Shown here: piece after piece, positions 43,970 through 53,637 of the stretch
Numbering within the stretch: position 1 is the first letter of the stretch
How the letters are laid out: the number at the start of each line of letters is the position of its first letter
Source of the DNA: an uncultured Desulfobacter sp.
Lineage (GTDB): Bacteria > Desulfobacterota > Desulfobacteria > Desulfobacterales > Desulfobacteraceae
DNA length: 64,000 nt
NCBI RefSeq assembly: GCF_963677125.1
Contig: NZ_OY781882.1
Coordinates: 6,003,026 to 6,067,025, forward strand
Reading direction: 5' to 3'
The notes under the pieces: model-generated
The model's input: the letters and a program-made list of their open reading frames with translations, nothing else
What the model was told of the DNA's origin: nothing
Database searches by the model: none
Translations under genes and position numbers: made by a program

Positions 43970-44962
43970 GTGAAAAAATTTGATCGATTTCTGATTTTTA
44001 TTGCAAAGCTTATAATCGGAGTTGGTTTTATATTTGCTATGATCCATAAAGGTGCTTTTAATGTTGCTTTGCTTTTTAAAGCCGTTTTAACCTCTCCGCT
44101 TCTTTTTTTAGCGGGAGGTAGCGTTGTTTTCTTAATGATTTTTTTGGGTAATTTAAGATGGTTTCTTGTCATGCGTATGACTGGAAATAAGCTCTCTTAT
44201 TTAAATACATTCCTAATAGGGTTGATCGGTGTGTTCTTTGCAACGTTTACTCCGGGGGGGATCACATCCGACATCATGCGGTCTTATTACAGCAGTCAGC
44301 AAGAACGGTTTTCCATGCCCTCTCTGGCCGCAATCATAATTGACCGAGGCGGTGCATTAGTCGGGCAGATTTTAACGTCTGTTTTTTGTGGTATTCTTAT
44401 TTATAATCGTATTATAAATTCTTTTTTAAAATATCCGTTTTTTTTTGTTGTAATTTTGTTTGCTGTAGTTGGTTTGGTCATCTTTCTTTTTTATTGTGAA
44501 TGGTTGCCTAAGTGGTTTTATAGGATTAAAAAAGCAAATCTTTTTCTTATGATAATTAAAAATTCTCCCAATGCTTTTTTTTTATCAATCGGTATCAGTG
44601 TTTTAAACTCCGTGTTGTTAGGCGTGGGGTTACTGATTTTCTTTCTCACCATGGAAGGTAGTCCTAGTGTAGATTTCACATACTTTTTTTTTGCCGGCCC
44701 ATTCATTGCTATCTCTCTTACTTTACCGATCACCCCAGCTGGTATCGGTGTCGGGCAGATTGCAGGGATTTTATTTTTTAATAACATCAGCAATCAGGCT
44801 ATCAGTTGCGGTGCTGAGGTTATTTCACTTGTTCAGTTGGCTTGGTTGATTGTTGGTCTGGTGGGGGCGGTTGTTTTTATTTTGTATCGGAAACAAGGGA
44901 GCATCAATGGAATTAAGGCGAGTCGCACTGATCCACTATCCTGTGAATCGAATCGCAAATGA
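43970..44962 (+). CDS. Flippase-like integral membrane protein (UPF0104/LPG synthase TM family)
   Basis: A polytopic membrane protein with about eight hydrophobic spans. Family signposts are LGNLRWFLVMRMTG, then FATFTPGGITSDIMRSYY (with the conserved Pro-Gly-Gly region), IIIDRGGALVGQ, and LTLPITPAGIGVGQIAGILF near the end. Relatives are the membrane domain of MprF and uncharacterised proteins thought to move lipids or lipid-linked sugars across the inner membrane. I choose GTG 43970 as start; TTG 43961 is possible. Its last 56 bases overlap the next gene. A second protein of this family is encoded at 58471. Confidence 0.82.
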   Translation: MKKFDRFLIFIAKLIIGVGFIFAMIHKGAFNVALLFKAVLTSPLLFLAGGSVVFLMIFLGNLRWFLVMRMTGNKLSYLNTFLIGLIGVFFATFTPGGITSDIMRSYYSSQQERFSMPSLAAIIIDRGGALVGQILTSVFCGILIYNRIINSFLKYPFFFVVILFAVVGLVIFLFYCEWLPKWFYRIKKANLFLMIIKNSPNAFFLSIGISVLNSVLLGVGLLIFFLTMEGSPSVDFTYFFFAGPFIAISLTLPITPAGIGVGQIAGILFFNNISNQAISCGAEVISLVQLAWLIVGLVGAVVFILYRKQGSINGIKASRTDPLSCESNRK

Positions 44963-46361
44963 GCCTGGCAATAAAACGGTAATGAAGCATTTTGGGCACA
45001 TGCCGAATATCCAATTGCTATATGTTGCGGCCATTTTTGAACAATTGAGTGTTGAGGTTGAATTCATTGATATGGTTGGGATGGATATTACTGAAAATTT
45101 ACTTCAGGAAAAATTGCTATCCTTTGATCCTGATTTGATATGCTTGTCAATCTTTACTTCCCACTTTCATAATGCAGTATCATACGTACGATTTTTTAAG
45201 GCTTTTTTGCCACAAGTTAAGATAATGATCGGTGGAGTTCATACTTCTATTTACCCTTTGGAAACAATGGAGCATGTTAGGGAGATAGACTATTCTTGTG
45301 TTGGCGAAGCAGAAATGGTATTGCCGGAATTTGTAAGACGAATACGCAATCACATAGAATTTTACGGGCTTCTGGGTCTGATTTGGCGTAAAAATGATCG
45401 CATAGAGTATGCTGGCCCTGCCCCACTTAATAACGATATTGACTCCTGTCCTTTTCCGGCTCGACATTTGATTCCGAATTCGGTTTACTTCAATTTTATC
45501 AGCAGTTATAGAAATTATACTGTGTTTAACTCCAGCCGTGGGTGCCCCTATCGATGCATTTTCTGCGAAGCTGGCGGCACTAAATGGCGCGCTCGCAGCC
45601 CTGAAAACATTGTTGCTGAGTTTAAAGAATGCTATGAGAAGCATGGCATTCGGGAAATTGATATTTTTGATTCAAGTTTTACGATCAGTAAACGGAGAGT
45701 GCTTAAACTCTGTGAATTGTTGCAAAAAAGTGGTCTTAATCATAAAATTTCATGGAATGTCAGAAGCAGGGTAAATACGATTGATGAAGAAGTTTTAAAA
45801 GCATTGAAAATTGGTGGCTGTTATCGTATTTTTTATGGGATAGAATCTGGGGATACTGAAATTTTAAAATCGCTTAGGAAGGAAATCAGCCTTGATCGTG
45901 TCCGGGAAATAATTTTGCAGACCAAGGAAAATGGAATTTCCTCATTTGGATATTTTTTAATTGGCTCCCCAGGTGAAACAAAAGAATCTGCTATGAAAAC
46001 AATTGAGTTTGCCAAATCATTACCGCTCGATTTTGCAATATTCAACTGCCTTACAGCATTCCCTCAAACAGAGTTATATGAAAAATACTACAAACCCTAT
46101 GTCAAGAATGATTTTTGGGCAGATTATATTATGCAGCCCAAACCCGTTGAGACGTTTATGGGACGCCCCTGGACTCATATTCCTGATGAAGAATTAAGGA
46201 AAATAGCTCATAAAGCAATGTTGGAGTTTTATTTTAGACCAGTGCAGATTTTTCGAACGATTCGTTCAATTAGATCCCCTAACCAGTTTTTCAGATATGT
46301 TATTGCTGCCGTTGATATGTCTTTGGATTACATTAGAACGCATGTACAAAAAATAGGGTAA
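44907..46361 (+). CDS. B12-binding-type radical SAM protein, first of a pair
   Basis: The N-terminal 170 residues look like a cobalamin-binding Rossmann domain (VALIHYPVNRI, QLLYVAAIFEQLSVEVEFI, LICLSIFTSHFHNAVSYV, MIGGVHTSIYP). The radical SAM core follows with the cluster motif RGCPYRCIFCEAGG, then DIFDSSFTISKRRV, FYGIESGDTEILKSLRKEIS and GYFLIGSPGETKESAMKTI. Family members use SAM and often cobalamin for difficult methylations or rearrangements. ATG 44907 has AGGGAGC upstream and gives a proper N-terminus. The gene lies next to a second member. Substrate is unknown, but it must be a product of this surface-glycan cluster. Confidence 0.88.
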   Translation: MELRRVALIHYPVNRIANEPGNKTVMKHFGHMPNIQLLYVAAIFEQLSVEVEFIDMVGMDITENLLQEKLLSFDPDLICLSIFTSHFHNAVSYVRFFKAFLPQVKIMIGGVHTSIYPLETMEHVREIDYSCVGEAEMVLPEFVRRIRNHIEFYGLLGLIWRKNDRIEYAGPAPLNNDIDSCPFPARHLIPNSVYFNFISSYRNYTVFNSSRGCPYRCIFCEAGGTKWRARSPENIVAEFKECYEKHGIREIDIFDSSFTISKRRVLKLCELLQKSGLNHKISWNVRSRVNTIDEEVLKALKIGGCYRIFYGIESGDTEILKSLRKEISLDRVREIILQTKENGISSFGYFLIGSPGETKESAMKTIEFAKSLPLDFAIFNCLTAFPQTELYEKYYKPYVKNDFWADYIMQPKPVETFMGRPWTHIPDEELRKIAHKAMLEFYFRPVQIFRTIRSIRSPNQFFRYVIAAVDMSLDYIRTHVQKIG

Positions 46362-46368
46362 TCCCTAA

Positions 46369-47820
46369 ATGAAAATTCTTCTAATTTCACCTTTTATGTC
46401 TTACAAGGATCGATGGGGGCAATATTACGAAGGGGCTGGAGACACTTTTCCTCAAGGGATTGGTATTATCGCCGGGTACTTGGAACAAAATGGTTTTGAA
46501 GTTGATGTTTTGGAACCGGATGTCATGGGAATGGATAAGGCGACCTTTTGTTCATTTGTTGAACGAGGGGGGTACTCATTGGTCGGGATGTCTGTGTTTA
46601 CACCTAATGTTACCTTTGCCTATGAGACAGCGGATTTAATAAAAAGTATTTCAAGACGTATTTATGTTGTCGCCGGGGGCGCACATCCGACTCTTTTTCC
46701 AAAAGAAACTTTGAAAGAGTGCCCCTCAATTGATTTTAGCATTACTAATGAAGGTGAAGTTCCAATGTTGAGGCTTGTTCAGAATCTTGACCTTGAACAT
46801 CCGGATTTTGAGACGATCCCAAACCTTTACTATCGTGTTTCGGCCCAAATCGTATCATCCAAACATAAAATGCACCATTGGGTTAATTTAGATCAATTAC
46901 CAATTTTTCCGTATCATAAGTTTGATATGGAGAAGTATGTCCCCGCGCCTTCCCTACGAACGGTTCTACCTACCTTTAACTACATGGCCCAGAGAGGGTG
47001 TCCTTTTTCATGTTCATTTTGTGATACAAGAACCCATGGAAAGAAAGTTCGCTATAGAAGCGTTGACAGGGTGATCGATGATTTAAAATATCTCAAATGT
47101 ACTTATGGTGTTAAAGGTATTATTTTTGAAGGTAGCAATTTTACCGTTAGCAAAAAATGGATCACTGAATTATGTGATCGCATGATAAATGAAAAAATTA
47201 ATTTACTTTGGTATTGTATGGGGCGGGTGGATATAGATCAAGAATTGCTCCCTGTTATGAAAAAAGCCGGGCTTTGGGCAATGAGTTTCGGTATTGAAAC
47301 CGGGAACAACAAAACACTAAAGATGATGGATAAAAAGATATCACTTTCCCAGGTGAAATTAACGATAAAAGAACTAAATAGACTTAAAGTTAGATCCATT
47401 GGGTCTTTCATTCTTGGGTATCCCGGCGAAAATAAACAGGATGTGTTAAACACTATAAATTATGCCTGTAGTCTCGGACTTGATGTCGCAGTATTTTTTA
47501 ATCCGGTTCCTTATCCTGGAACCTTATTATATGAACATGCTCAAAATGACGGTGGTTTAATAGAGGACCCTCCGAACTGGGAGGCGTACAAAGCTTGGTT
47601 GGACCATAACAATCCCATTTACATAAACCCTTTACTTGGAGATCTGCAGGTTAAATTATATAATTATGCTTTCAAAAAATTCTATACTCGACCATCATAT
47701 ATTTTTCGTCAGTTGTTAAGCATAAAAACATTGGATGACTTTAAAAGGCTTATTCAGGGATTTAAAAGTGTTAATGGGCTAATTGTTAAGGGGATAAATT
47801 CATTAAAGAATGATGACTAA
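46369..47820 (+). CDS. B12-binding-type radical SAM protein, second of a pair
   Basis: Same architecture as its neighbour. The cobalamin-type domain reads ILLISPFMSYKDRWGQYYEG, GIIAGYLEQNGFEVDVLEPD, VVAGGAHPTLFPKETL. The radical SAM core has RGCPFSCSFCDTRTHGKKV, then IIFEGSNFTVSKKWI, FGIETGNNKTLKMMDKKIS, IGSFILGYPGENKQDVL. The 483-residue length is normal. It starts eight bases after the first gene and overlaps the next by 11 bases, so the pair is translated with the large membrane protein downstream. Side-by-side members suggest two successive modifications or one heterodimer. Confidence 0.88.
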   Translation: MKILLISPFMSYKDRWGQYYEGAGDTFPQGIGIIAGYLEQNGFEVDVLEPDVMGMDKATFCSFVERGGYSLVGMSVFTPNVTFAYETADLIKSISRRIYVVAGGAHPTLFPKETLKECPSIDFSITNEGEVPMLRLVQNLDLEHPDFETIPNLYYRVSAQIVSSKHKMHHWVNLDQLPIFPYHKFDMEKYVPAPSLRTVLPTFNYMAQRGCPFSCSFCDTRTHGKKVRYRSVDRVIDDLKYLKCTYGVKGIIFEGSNFTVSKKWITELCDRMINEKINLLWYCMGRVDIDQELLPVMKKAGLWAMSFGIETGNNKTLKMMDKKISLSQVKLTIKELNRLKVRSIGSFILGYPGENKQDVLNTINYACSLGLDVAVFFNPVPYPGTLLYEHAQNDGGLIEDPPNWEAYKAWLDHNNPIYINPLLGDLQVKLYNYAFKKFYTRPSYIFRQLLSIKTLDDFKRLIQGFKSVNGLIVKGINSLKNDD

Positions 47821-49750
47821 GGTTATACAAAAGCAAAATGATTTGTTGTGGGTCATATTGTTTGGCTTCCTTGTTGCGTGTATCCATTCTTATTTTGCCT
47901 TATCTCATCTTGAATCCAAAATTGCTCTACAGAGCTTTAGTCTGATGGATTATGCAAACCATATACTTAACCCGGAAAATTTTAGCCGTGATTGGACTAA
48001 TGGAATCAGGGATTTATCATTATCACTCCCAATTGTTGTTGTTACATGGCTGCATCATTTTAGTAATATTAACTTACTTTTTTTATTAAGATGCTCAGCT
48101 TTTCTGCAAGTTTTTATTGGGTGCATTGCGATCGGTAGTTTATGCTTAACTTTGCACCATAGTAGAGTTGTTTCCATACTATTTATAACATTGTGTTTAA
48201 TCTCTCCATTAACTTTTGTAAATATGGCACGATTTGGATACGAAGTTGGGGGATTGTTTCGGCATGATTTGCAATGGGGCTTTTCGTTTGCATTTGTCTT
48301 ATTTGCCATTTCTTTTTTTATCCAAGAAAAATATTATCAATTTTCTTTTTTTATTGTTTTGTCTGTTTATTGCCATTTGACGATCGCTTTTTGGGGGATG
48401 TTATTTATTTCTGGTCATATATTCCTACACCCGACTAAGTATATCTATAAAAAAAAATTTCTAATTCCAAACGTTTGGGGGGCAATAGGACTGCTGCCTT
48501 ATCTTTTCACTTTGTGGAAATATAATATTGGATTGAATGGATTTCCTAATGAATACTGGCTTAAGACATTACATTGGTTCTCTTTTCATCATTTCCCTAT
48601 ATCGATGAATAGCTTTGGGGTTAGGGCTCACAAAGAATTTTTACCTGTTTTGTCTTTGTTGATTATGTTTTTTATATGTAGCTTTGATAATAAAGATAAA
48701 AACTCTCATCGTATTATTTCCAGTGGGGTGGCGGTCTGTGCAGCTGTTACAGTCATTTATTTTTGTTTTTCTGAGATCTGGCCCATTATTCCTATTGTAA
48801 AATTACAGTTGCATAGAATATCTTACTTTATTTCATTCTTTTCGACCTTATCTATCATTTATATGCTGATACAAAAGTCTCAAAAAAAAATAATAGTAGG
48901 ATGGGTTTGTTTTTTTATGATCCTCTTAATGTTGCTCTCAAAAACAACAATACCTCTTATCCCAATGTTTATCTTGGCATTGTTTTTAACTGACCATAAA
49001 CTTCTTTATAAAATTCTTGTGTTCTCTGCCTATGGCATATTGTTGGGCACATATCATGTAATATATAAGATTCCTTTATTGGATTTCATTTATCGTGGAA
49101 GTTTGGTTCGCCTTTTTTTTGTTTTTATATTGTCTATCGTCTTCGTTGTATTTTTTTTCTGTAATCGAGATAGAAACAATGCAGATTTTGCCTTATCTCT
49201 TTGTATATTCTTTTTGTGCGGGGTACTTTTTTTTCACAATTATGAAAAGGAGCAAACATGGTTAAGAAGTAAATTTGCGATAGGCGATTCATATGTTTCG
49301 GCTCAAAAGTGGGCATCTATAAATACTTCTGGAAACTCTTTGTTTTTGGTTGACCCAAGCTGGGGATATGGATGGAGAGATTTTTCTAATAGAAGTAAAT
49401 ATGGCAGTCTTAGAGAATGGCTTTATACACCAATAACGCAAAGTCAAAGTTTTGATTTATTTATTGAAGGAGCTCGTAGAGCAAAATTATTCGGTGTGGA
49501 CTATATCAAGCTACTTAATGAAGAAGATATCAATGCTATTCATTTTGGAAGGCAATTGCAGAATAGGGTCAGGACAATATTTTATTCAATGTCTGGCAAT
49601 GAACTATACAATCTGTGCAAACAATCTGATATCGACTATATCGTTATGCGGAAAAAATTTGTGAGTGTCAATCATTTAAAAAGCTTGAAAAATTTTGTAG
49701 AAATTATATTTGAGAATGAGCATTTCTATGTTTTAGCCCTCTTTTCGTAA
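47810..49750 (+). CDS. Large polytopic membrane protein, DUF6798/GT-C-like
   Basis: The 646-residue protein has about ten to twelve hydrophobic spans and a C-terminal soluble part. Early loop residues NPENFSRDWTNG and the stretch FGYEVGGLFRHDLQ are polar, as in GT-C glycosyltransferases, whose catalytic acid residues sit in the first outer loop. The tail contains SAQKWASINTSGNSLFLVDP, then GWRDFSNRSKYGSL, which matches the DUF6798 pattern. A role in transferring sugars from a polyprenyl carrier outside the membrane is plausible, but no catalytic motif is proven. Confidence 0.7.
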   Translation: MMTKVIQKQNDLLWVILFGFLVACIHSYFALSHLESKIALQSFSLMDYANHILNPENFSRDWTNGIRDLSLSLPIVVVTWLHHFSNINLLFLLRCSAFLQVFIGCIAIGSLCLTLHHSRVVSILFITLCLISPLTFVNMARFGYEVGGLFRHDLQWGFSFAFVLFAISFFIQEKYYQFSFFIVLSVYCHLTIAFWGMLFISGHIFLHPTKYIYKKKFLIPNVWGAIGLLPYLFTLWKYNIGLNGFPNEYWLKTLHWFSFHHFPISMNSFGVRAHKEFLPVLSLLIMFFICSFDNKDKNSHRIISSGVAVCAAVTVIYFCFSEIWPIIPIVKLQLHRISYFISFFSTLSIIYMLIQKSQKKIIVGWVCFFMILLMLLSKTTIPLIPMFILALFLTDHKLLYKILVFSAYGILLGTYHVIYKIPLLDFIYRGSLVRLFFVFILSIVFVVFFFCNRDRNNADFALSLCIFFLCGVLFFHNYEKEQTWLRSKFAIGDSYVSAQKWASINTSGNSLFLVDPSWGYGWRDFSNRSKYGSLREWLYTPITQSQSFDLFIEGARRAKLFGVDYIKLLNEEDINAIHFGRQLQNRVRTIFYSMSGNELYNLCKQSDIDYIVMRKKFVSVNHLKSLKNFVEIIFENEHFYVLALFS

Positions 49751-49795
49751 TTGAAATAAAAAAATAAAGGAGTAATACTTAGGAGACCTTATTGT

Positions 49796-50743
49796 ATGTA
49801 TAAAAAAAAGAGTATAGCGGTTGTTGTTCCTGCCCACAATGAGGAAAAACAGATTGGTATGGTAATTGAAACTATGCCGGAGTTTGTTGATCATATTGTC
49901 ATTATTGATGATGAAAGTCCTGATCGCACATCAGAGGTTACCAAAGAATATCAAACAAAATATCCAAAAGTAGTCTTAATTGAGCATGAAGTCAATCAAG
50001 GTGTTGGTGGGGCTATTGCATCAGGATATAAATGGGCTAGAGATAACGATATTGATGTTGCAGTTGTTATGGCTGGGGATGGACAAATGAATCCGGATGA
50101 TTTGCCTAACATAATTGAGCCGATTATAAATGGTGAGGTTGATTATACAAAAGGCAATAGGTTGTTTACGGGAGAAGCCTTCAAAAAAATCCCAAAGGTT
50201 CGTTATTTTGGAAATTCTGCTTTGTCATTGTTAACAAAAATAGCCTCTGGGTATTGGCATGTTGCAGACTCTCAAACCGGCTATACGGCTGTTAATAAAA
50301 AAGTTTTAAAAACAATAGATTGGGATAGGATGTATAAGAGATATGGTCAACCTAATGATCTTCTTGTTCGTCTTAATTTATACAATTTTAGAGTTCGGGA
50401 TGTCCCTGTTGAGCCGGTTTATAATAATGGCGAACAATCTGGAATTAATATTAAAAAAGCCATTTTCTCAATCGGTTGGCTGATTGTTAAGCTGTTTTTC
50501 TGGCGAATAAAAGAAAAATATATTATCCGTGATTTTCATCCCTTGGTATTCTTTTACCTTCTCGGTTTTTTTATGGGGTGTATAAATATTTTTTTCTTTT
50601 TTAGATTGTTTTATCGATGGAGCGTGGAAGGCGCTGTTCCTGAAATAACGTTTCTTATTTGGATGTTTTCCTTTTCTATTGGTCTTATATCTGTTTTTTT
50701 TGCTATGTGGTTTGATATGGAATATAATAAACACCTTAAATAA
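49796..50743 (+). CDS. Family 2 glycosyltransferase, DPM/DPG-synthase-like, with membrane tail
   Basis: The GT-A domain is complete: IAVVVPAHNEEKQIGMVIET, VDHIVIIDDESPDRTSEV, NQGVGGAIASGYKWARDN, VMAGDGQMNPDDLP (metal motif), and DSQTGYTAVNKKVL. Two hydrophobic segments follow at the end (FHPLVFFYLLGFFMGCINIF and ITFLIWMFSFSIGLISVFF). Such enzymes put one sugar on a polyprenyl phosphate at the inner membrane. Length is 315 residues. An AGGAG lies about ten bases before the ATG. Sugar is unknown. Confidence 0.88.
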   Translation: MYKKKSIAVVVPAHNEEKQIGMVIETMPEFVDHIVIIDDESPDRTSEVTKEYQTKYPKVVLIEHEVNQGVGGAIASGYKWARDNDIDVAVVMAGDGQMNPDDLPNIIEPIINGEVDYTKGNRLFTGEAFKKIPKVRYFGNSALSLLTKIASGYWHVADSQTGYTAVNKKVLKTIDWDRMYKRYGQPNDLLVRLNLYNFRVRDVPVEPVYNNGEQSGINIKKAIFSIGWLIVKLFFWRIKEKYIIRDFHPLVFFYLLGFFMGCINIFFFFRLFYRWSVEGAVPEITFLIWMFSFSIGLISVFFAMWFDMEYNKHLK

Positions 50744-50971
50744 GATTATCTTAGCCTCAAGAAAGAATAGTATAGTTAAATCATACTGGTACGTTGGGAA
50801 ATAATATAAAGGTATTGAATCGGTCATGCTCTGTTTGCTCTGATTTTGTTTTCTTAACCTAAATCAAAATCTTGTCCTAAACATCATCTCTTCGGCTTCG
50901 AATTGAAAATGTCTGTTTCAATAAAGAGGTACTGGAACGGATAAAATTTTAAGAATTAAAGGAGTCCTGCT

Positions 50972-52102
50972 GTGGAACTTTTTTTTTCGGTGTTTTATAA
51001 ATCAATTCCTCTGACCATCCCATATAATCTTTCGTTTGGTCCAATTGATACATTTGACACCTTTTATCTTGTGGCAAGAGCACAAGACAATAGGTCTTTA
51101 GTTGGGATTTCGGAAATTACTCCTTTACCGGGATACAGTCATGAAACTTTTGATAGTGTAAAGATAATTTTATTACAAATCGTTGACAAAATACAAATGG
51201 GGCAGTCTTTGGTGGATGTCCTTGCTTCTTATGTCCATACCGCACCTTTTGCAGTCAGTGGTGTTATCACAGCATTTGAGTTGGTGAAAAAGCACAATAA
51301 ATTAGTTTCTCAAGCGCTGGAAGAGCCTGTTGAGTTGGCAGCATTATGCGATGCCTCTACTCCACTCCTTATCAAAAAAAGAGCAGAGGAGTTGATGCGT
51401 GAGGGATTTCGCACTTTAAAAATGAAGGTTGGAAAATATGAAATTTCCGATGAGCTTGAACGCATTCGTGCCGTGTCATCAATTCTTCCTAATGACGCCA
51501 TTGTTCGGCTGGATGCAAATCAGGCGTATGGATTCGAGCAGGCTATGAAATTATGTGAAGGGCTCGAGGATATTGAGCATATAGAACTCTTGGAACAACC
51601 TTTCAAGCCGGATTTTTGGTCGGAGACAGAAGCGCTTGCAAATAAGACCTCTGTGCCCATTATGCTGGATGAATCCATTTGGGGGCACAATGATTTAAAA
51701 AAGGCCGCAAATTCAGGTGTCAAATATGTAAAGTTTAAGCTTTGTAAGCATTTGGGCATAGAAGGATCATTAAATCTTATTAAGGATGCCAGGTCCCATG
51801 GTTTAGGAATTGTTTATGGGAATGGGGTGCAAAGCGCTCTGGGAAATCATTACGAGGCGTTGATTCATTCACAAACAAATATTGAGACCGCTTCAGAAAG
51901 TAATGGTTTCTTAAAAATTCAAGCAAAAATGTTTAGTGATTTTTTAAAAATGGACCGAGGTTTTCTATTTGATAATGGGTTTGATTGCAATGAGTATTTT
52001 ACAAAGTATTGGCAGTGCATCATACCTGAGGTGCCATTGTTGATAGACAAAATAGAGACTTTGGTCACAGATATTCAACATTATGAGGTATTGAATGGTT
52101 AA
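50972..52102 (+). CDS. Enolase-superfamily enzyme (muconate-lactonising / dipeptide epimerase-like)
   Basis: The 376-residue protein has the capping domain and barrel of the MLE subgroup. Catalytic residues are visible in order: Lys in FRTLKMKVGKYEIS (about residue 150), metal ligands Asp in VRLDANQAYG (about 178), Glu in LLEQPFKPD (about 207) and Asp in IMLDESIWG (about 232), then Lys in KYVKFKLCKHLG (about 256). Members abstract an alpha proton to racemise, epimerise or dehydrate acids; L-Ala-D/L-Glu epimerases and o-succinylbenzoate synthase are relatives. GTG 50972 follows AAAGGAG. It overlaps the tandem flavoprotein gene and lies near an ATP-grasp ligase, which suggests work on an amino acid or small acid later joined to the glycan. 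Confidence 0.85.
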   Translation: MELFFSVFYKSIPLTIPYNLSFGPIDTFDTFYLVARAQDNRSLVGISEITPLPGYSHETFDSVKIILLQIVDKIQMGQSLVDVLASYVHTAPFAVSGVITAFELVKKHNKLVSQALEEPVELAALCDASTPLLIKKRAEELMREGFRTLKMKVGKYEISDELERIRAVSSILPNDAIVRLDANQAYGFEQAMKLCEGLEDIEHIELLEQPFKPDFWSETEALANKTSVPIMLDESIWGHNDLKKAANSGVKYVKFKLCKHLGIEGSLNLIKDARSHGLGIVYGNGVQSALGNHYEALIHSQTNIETASESNGFLKIQAKMFSDFLKMDRGFLFDNGFDCNEYFTKYWQCIIPEVPLLIDKIETLVTDIQHYEVLNG

Positions 52103-53603
52103 AATCGTTGGTTTTTCAGCAAGCTTGAGAAATGCAAGATCTTTTAACGGTGGAAAAAAATTAATAAACGATATTATCGACTTAAAATCAAAAGAAGACC
52201 TTCTCTTCTACCTTGAGCAGCAAGGGAATTTACATCTTGAACATTTTTATAAAGCAGGCCGAGAGAAAGGGGTCGCATTTGATCAGATTTTTCTGGAATT
52301 AAAAAAATCAAAAGGGCTTAATGGGCTTTCAAACAGTGAGGTTTGCCTTGCCGCGGCTCTATGGGGGGCATCTACAGTTGGAGCTAAAATTGATCTTTTG
52401 CCCCTTGTGCATTTTTTCCCTGAGTCTGGAGGCATTAATTATGAACAGATATTGCGGGAGGCTGTTATTAATGCTGACGGTATTGTTATTGCTTCCCCAG
52501 TGTACTTTGGTGACAGAAGCTCTTTAAGTCAGCGATTGATTGATTTCTTAAAGCTTGATCCGGAACTAAGAAAGAGCATGTCCGGAAAAATATATGGCGG
52601 CGTTACGGTTGGTGCAAAACGAAATGGAGGGCAGGAAACAGCACTGATTTATCAAATGCATGATATGATGGACATAGGTGCATTAGGCGTTGGGAATGAT
52701 TATTTAACGACGTCGCAATATGGTGGAACCGGTCATGCCGGTGATGTCGGGACCATGCCAAAGGATGGATATGGTCTTAATTCGTGTATAGGAACTGGAC
52801 GACGTGTGGCAAGAGTCTCTGCAATGAAGGAGCATAGCAGGGGTTATGAACTTGGTTCGCCGCTAAAGATTGGGGTATGGATTCTTCAGGATCAATCACA
52901 TAAATTACAAGAGTATTTAACACCTCTTTGTGATAAACTGAGCGATCAAGCAAATTTTAAATTTGTGAATTTGACCAATAAAAATATTTTACCATGTATG
53001 GCATGCGATATTTGTCCTTGCCGTATTGGAAAAGATCAGGAATATCGTTGCATCAGAGGAAAAAATGATGATATGCATACGTTTCATGAACAGTTCCTCG
53101 ATTGTGATGTGATTATCCCGGCAATGCTGTCCCCGATCAATCGACAGGGCCTGTTGTCTACATATCAACAATTTCTTGAAAGAACCAGATACATCCGACG
53201 AGGTGATTATGTGCTGTCTGATAGATTGATCGCTCCGTTGGTGATTAGTGAAATAGGAAGTTGCGAGAATTTAAACATAAGAATGATAACATCATTGATT
53301 AGACATCATACTGTTATGCATAAGCCGATTATTGGGTGGTACCAAGATGATATTTTGCTCAACAAAACGGATCTCATTGCTGGCTTAGAAAGTACTATTG
53401 AAAAGGGAACTGCCCAAACAGTAGGACGATTGTCCTGTGTCGCAAATGATCAAAGCCTTGTTGTTTATAAGCCCGTTGGGTATGTACTATCAGCTTGCAA
53501 AGATGAAGCAGACGATTCAATGAAAAAAAGAAGAAAAGCCATCACTGCTAGGTTGGAATATCGGAGAAATGAATTTGAAAAGCGTATAAATTGTAGATAT
53601 TAA
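52095..53603 (+). CDS. Tandem flavodoxin-fold (NADPH-dependent FMN reductase-like) protein
   Basis: Two flavodoxin-like domains are joined in 502 residues. Domain 1 (about 1-255) has KIVGFSASLRNARSFNGGKK, a helical insert and ADGIVIASPVYFGDRSSLSQ with the FMN-contacting SPVYFGD loop. Domain 2 (about 256-430) begins LKIGVWILQDQSHKLQEYL and has LPCMACDICPC, the cysteine cluster of iron-sulfur flavoproteins, then DCDVIIPAMLSPINRQGLL. Duplication with one cluster motif is unusual. It overlaps the enolase-type gene by eight bases, so the two products are probably made in equal amounts and may act in sequence, a redox step on the same small molecule. Confidence 0.82.
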   Translation: MVKIVGFSASLRNARSFNGGKKLINDIIDLKSKEDLLFYLEQQGNLHLEHFYKAGREKGVAFDQIFLELKKSKGLNGLSNSEVCLAAALWGASTVGAKIDLLPLVHFFPESGGINYEQILREAVINADGIVIASPVYFGDRSSLSQRLIDFLKLDPELRKSMSGKIYGGVTVGAKRNGGQETALIYQMHDMMDIGALGVGNDYLTTSQYGGTGHAGDVGTMPKDGYGLNSCIGTGRRVARVSAMKEHSRGYELGSPLKIGVWILQDQSHKLQEYLTPLCDKLSDQANFKFVNLTNKNILPCMACDICPCRIGKDQEYRCIRGKNDDMHTFHEQFLDCDVIIPAMLSPINRQGLLSTYQQFLERTRYIRRGDYVLSDRLIAPLVISEIGSCENLNIRMITSLIRHHTVMHKPIIGWYQDDILLNKTDLIAGLESTIEKGTAQTVGRLSCVANDQSLVVYKPVGYVLSACKDEADDSMKKRRKAITARLEYRRNEFEKRINCRY

Positions 53604-53637
53604 AAATACTAATGTTGTTTTATACAATCGAGGAACT

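Noticed and set aside
43831..43980. About 50 open codons after the second methyltransferase
   Set aside because: There is no start codon or ribosome binding site and no family match that I can name; noted only as a possible relic.
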